Source: Bacteroides sp.
GTDB lineage: Bacteria; Bacteroidota; Bacteroidia; Bacteroidales; Bacteroidaceae
Assembly: GCA_021204375.1 (NCBI GenBank)
Contig: JAJPZL010000421.1
Span: forward strand, 1-8,426
DNA: 8,426 bases
Direction of reading: 5' to 3'
Both the position numbers and the translations under genes were made by a program. The notes below the pieces were generated by a model, which searched no databases, was not told the origin of the DNA, and saw nothing but the letters and a program-made list of their open reading frames with translations. The first letter of the stretch is position 1. Every line of letters starts with the position of its first letter. This document shows positions 8,273 through 8,426 of the stretch, piece after piece.

Positions 8273-8426
8273 CCAGCCTGCCACGCTTGTAGCCCCACAC
8301 GGTACAGGAGCGGCTATGAAGCCGGCCACAACCACCATGTAGAGGTACTGTGTTAACTTCCAACTTATTTAAATTATTTTTTATGATTATCCGCATGATG
8401 TCCGTTGATTTATTGAACATCATATG
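8273..8426 (+). other. 3' spacer, possible start of a further gene
   Basis: No known gene is recognisable here. A short 5-bp hairpin, CGGCT (8311-8315) with AGCCG (8320-8324), is too weak to call a terminator. From about 8361 the sequence turns AT-rich (a T-run ends at 8382). An ORF opening at ATG 8383 reads MIIRMMSVDLLNII and runs off the window, so it may be the beginning of the next gene; 14 residues are too few to identify it, and ATG 8424 is an alternative start. Confidence 0.25.

Overview
The window looks like part of a polysaccharide utilization locus (PUL) from a Bacteroidales bacterium. A SusC-type TonB-dependent transporter is followed directly by a SusD-type lipoprotein, with a glycoside hydrolase on each side and everything on the + strand. 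SusC/SusD pairs are diagnostic of Bacteroidota. The moderate GC content of the genes, AT-rich spacers, lack of clear Shine-Dalgarno sites and a REP-like palindrome between genes fit the same group.

Layout: (1) 8-1824, a GH2 enzyme most like beta-glucuronidase, with a signal peptide. (2) 1825-2026, a spacer with a GC-rich hairpin. (3) 2027-5032, the SusC-like transporter. (4) 5078-6624, the SusD-like glycan-binding lipoprotein. (5) 6625-6856, a spacer with a double palindrome and a long hairpin. (6) 6857-8272, a secreted clan GH-A enzyme resembling Bacteroides proteins annotated as agarase-like/GH50-like. (7) 8273-8426, a 3' spacer, possibly holding the start of another gene. In an intact system, SusD and SusC would bind and import oligosaccharides while the two hydrolases trim the glycan. 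The substrate cannot be read from the sequence; a glucuronate- and galactose-containing glycan is a guess. No regulator lies in the window.

The striking point is that all four genes are broken although they otherwise read as well-conserved, full-length proteins. There are seven premature in-frame stops (at 296, 1042, 2957, 6175, 7121, 7559 and 7634) and two 1-base frameshifts (near 445 and near 5117). Every stop can be explained by one C-to-T or G-to-A transition; five, probably six, fall where the family has tryptophan (TGG changed to TGA or TAG). Several conserved motifs also carry amino-acid changes of the same transition type. This suggests recent wholesale pseudogenization under a C:G-to-T:A bias, or DNA damage (cytosine deamination, as in ancient or degraded DNA) fixed into a consensus. 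Recoding of stops is unlikely, because TGG remains common and TAA, TGA and TAG all end genes at the expected C-termini.
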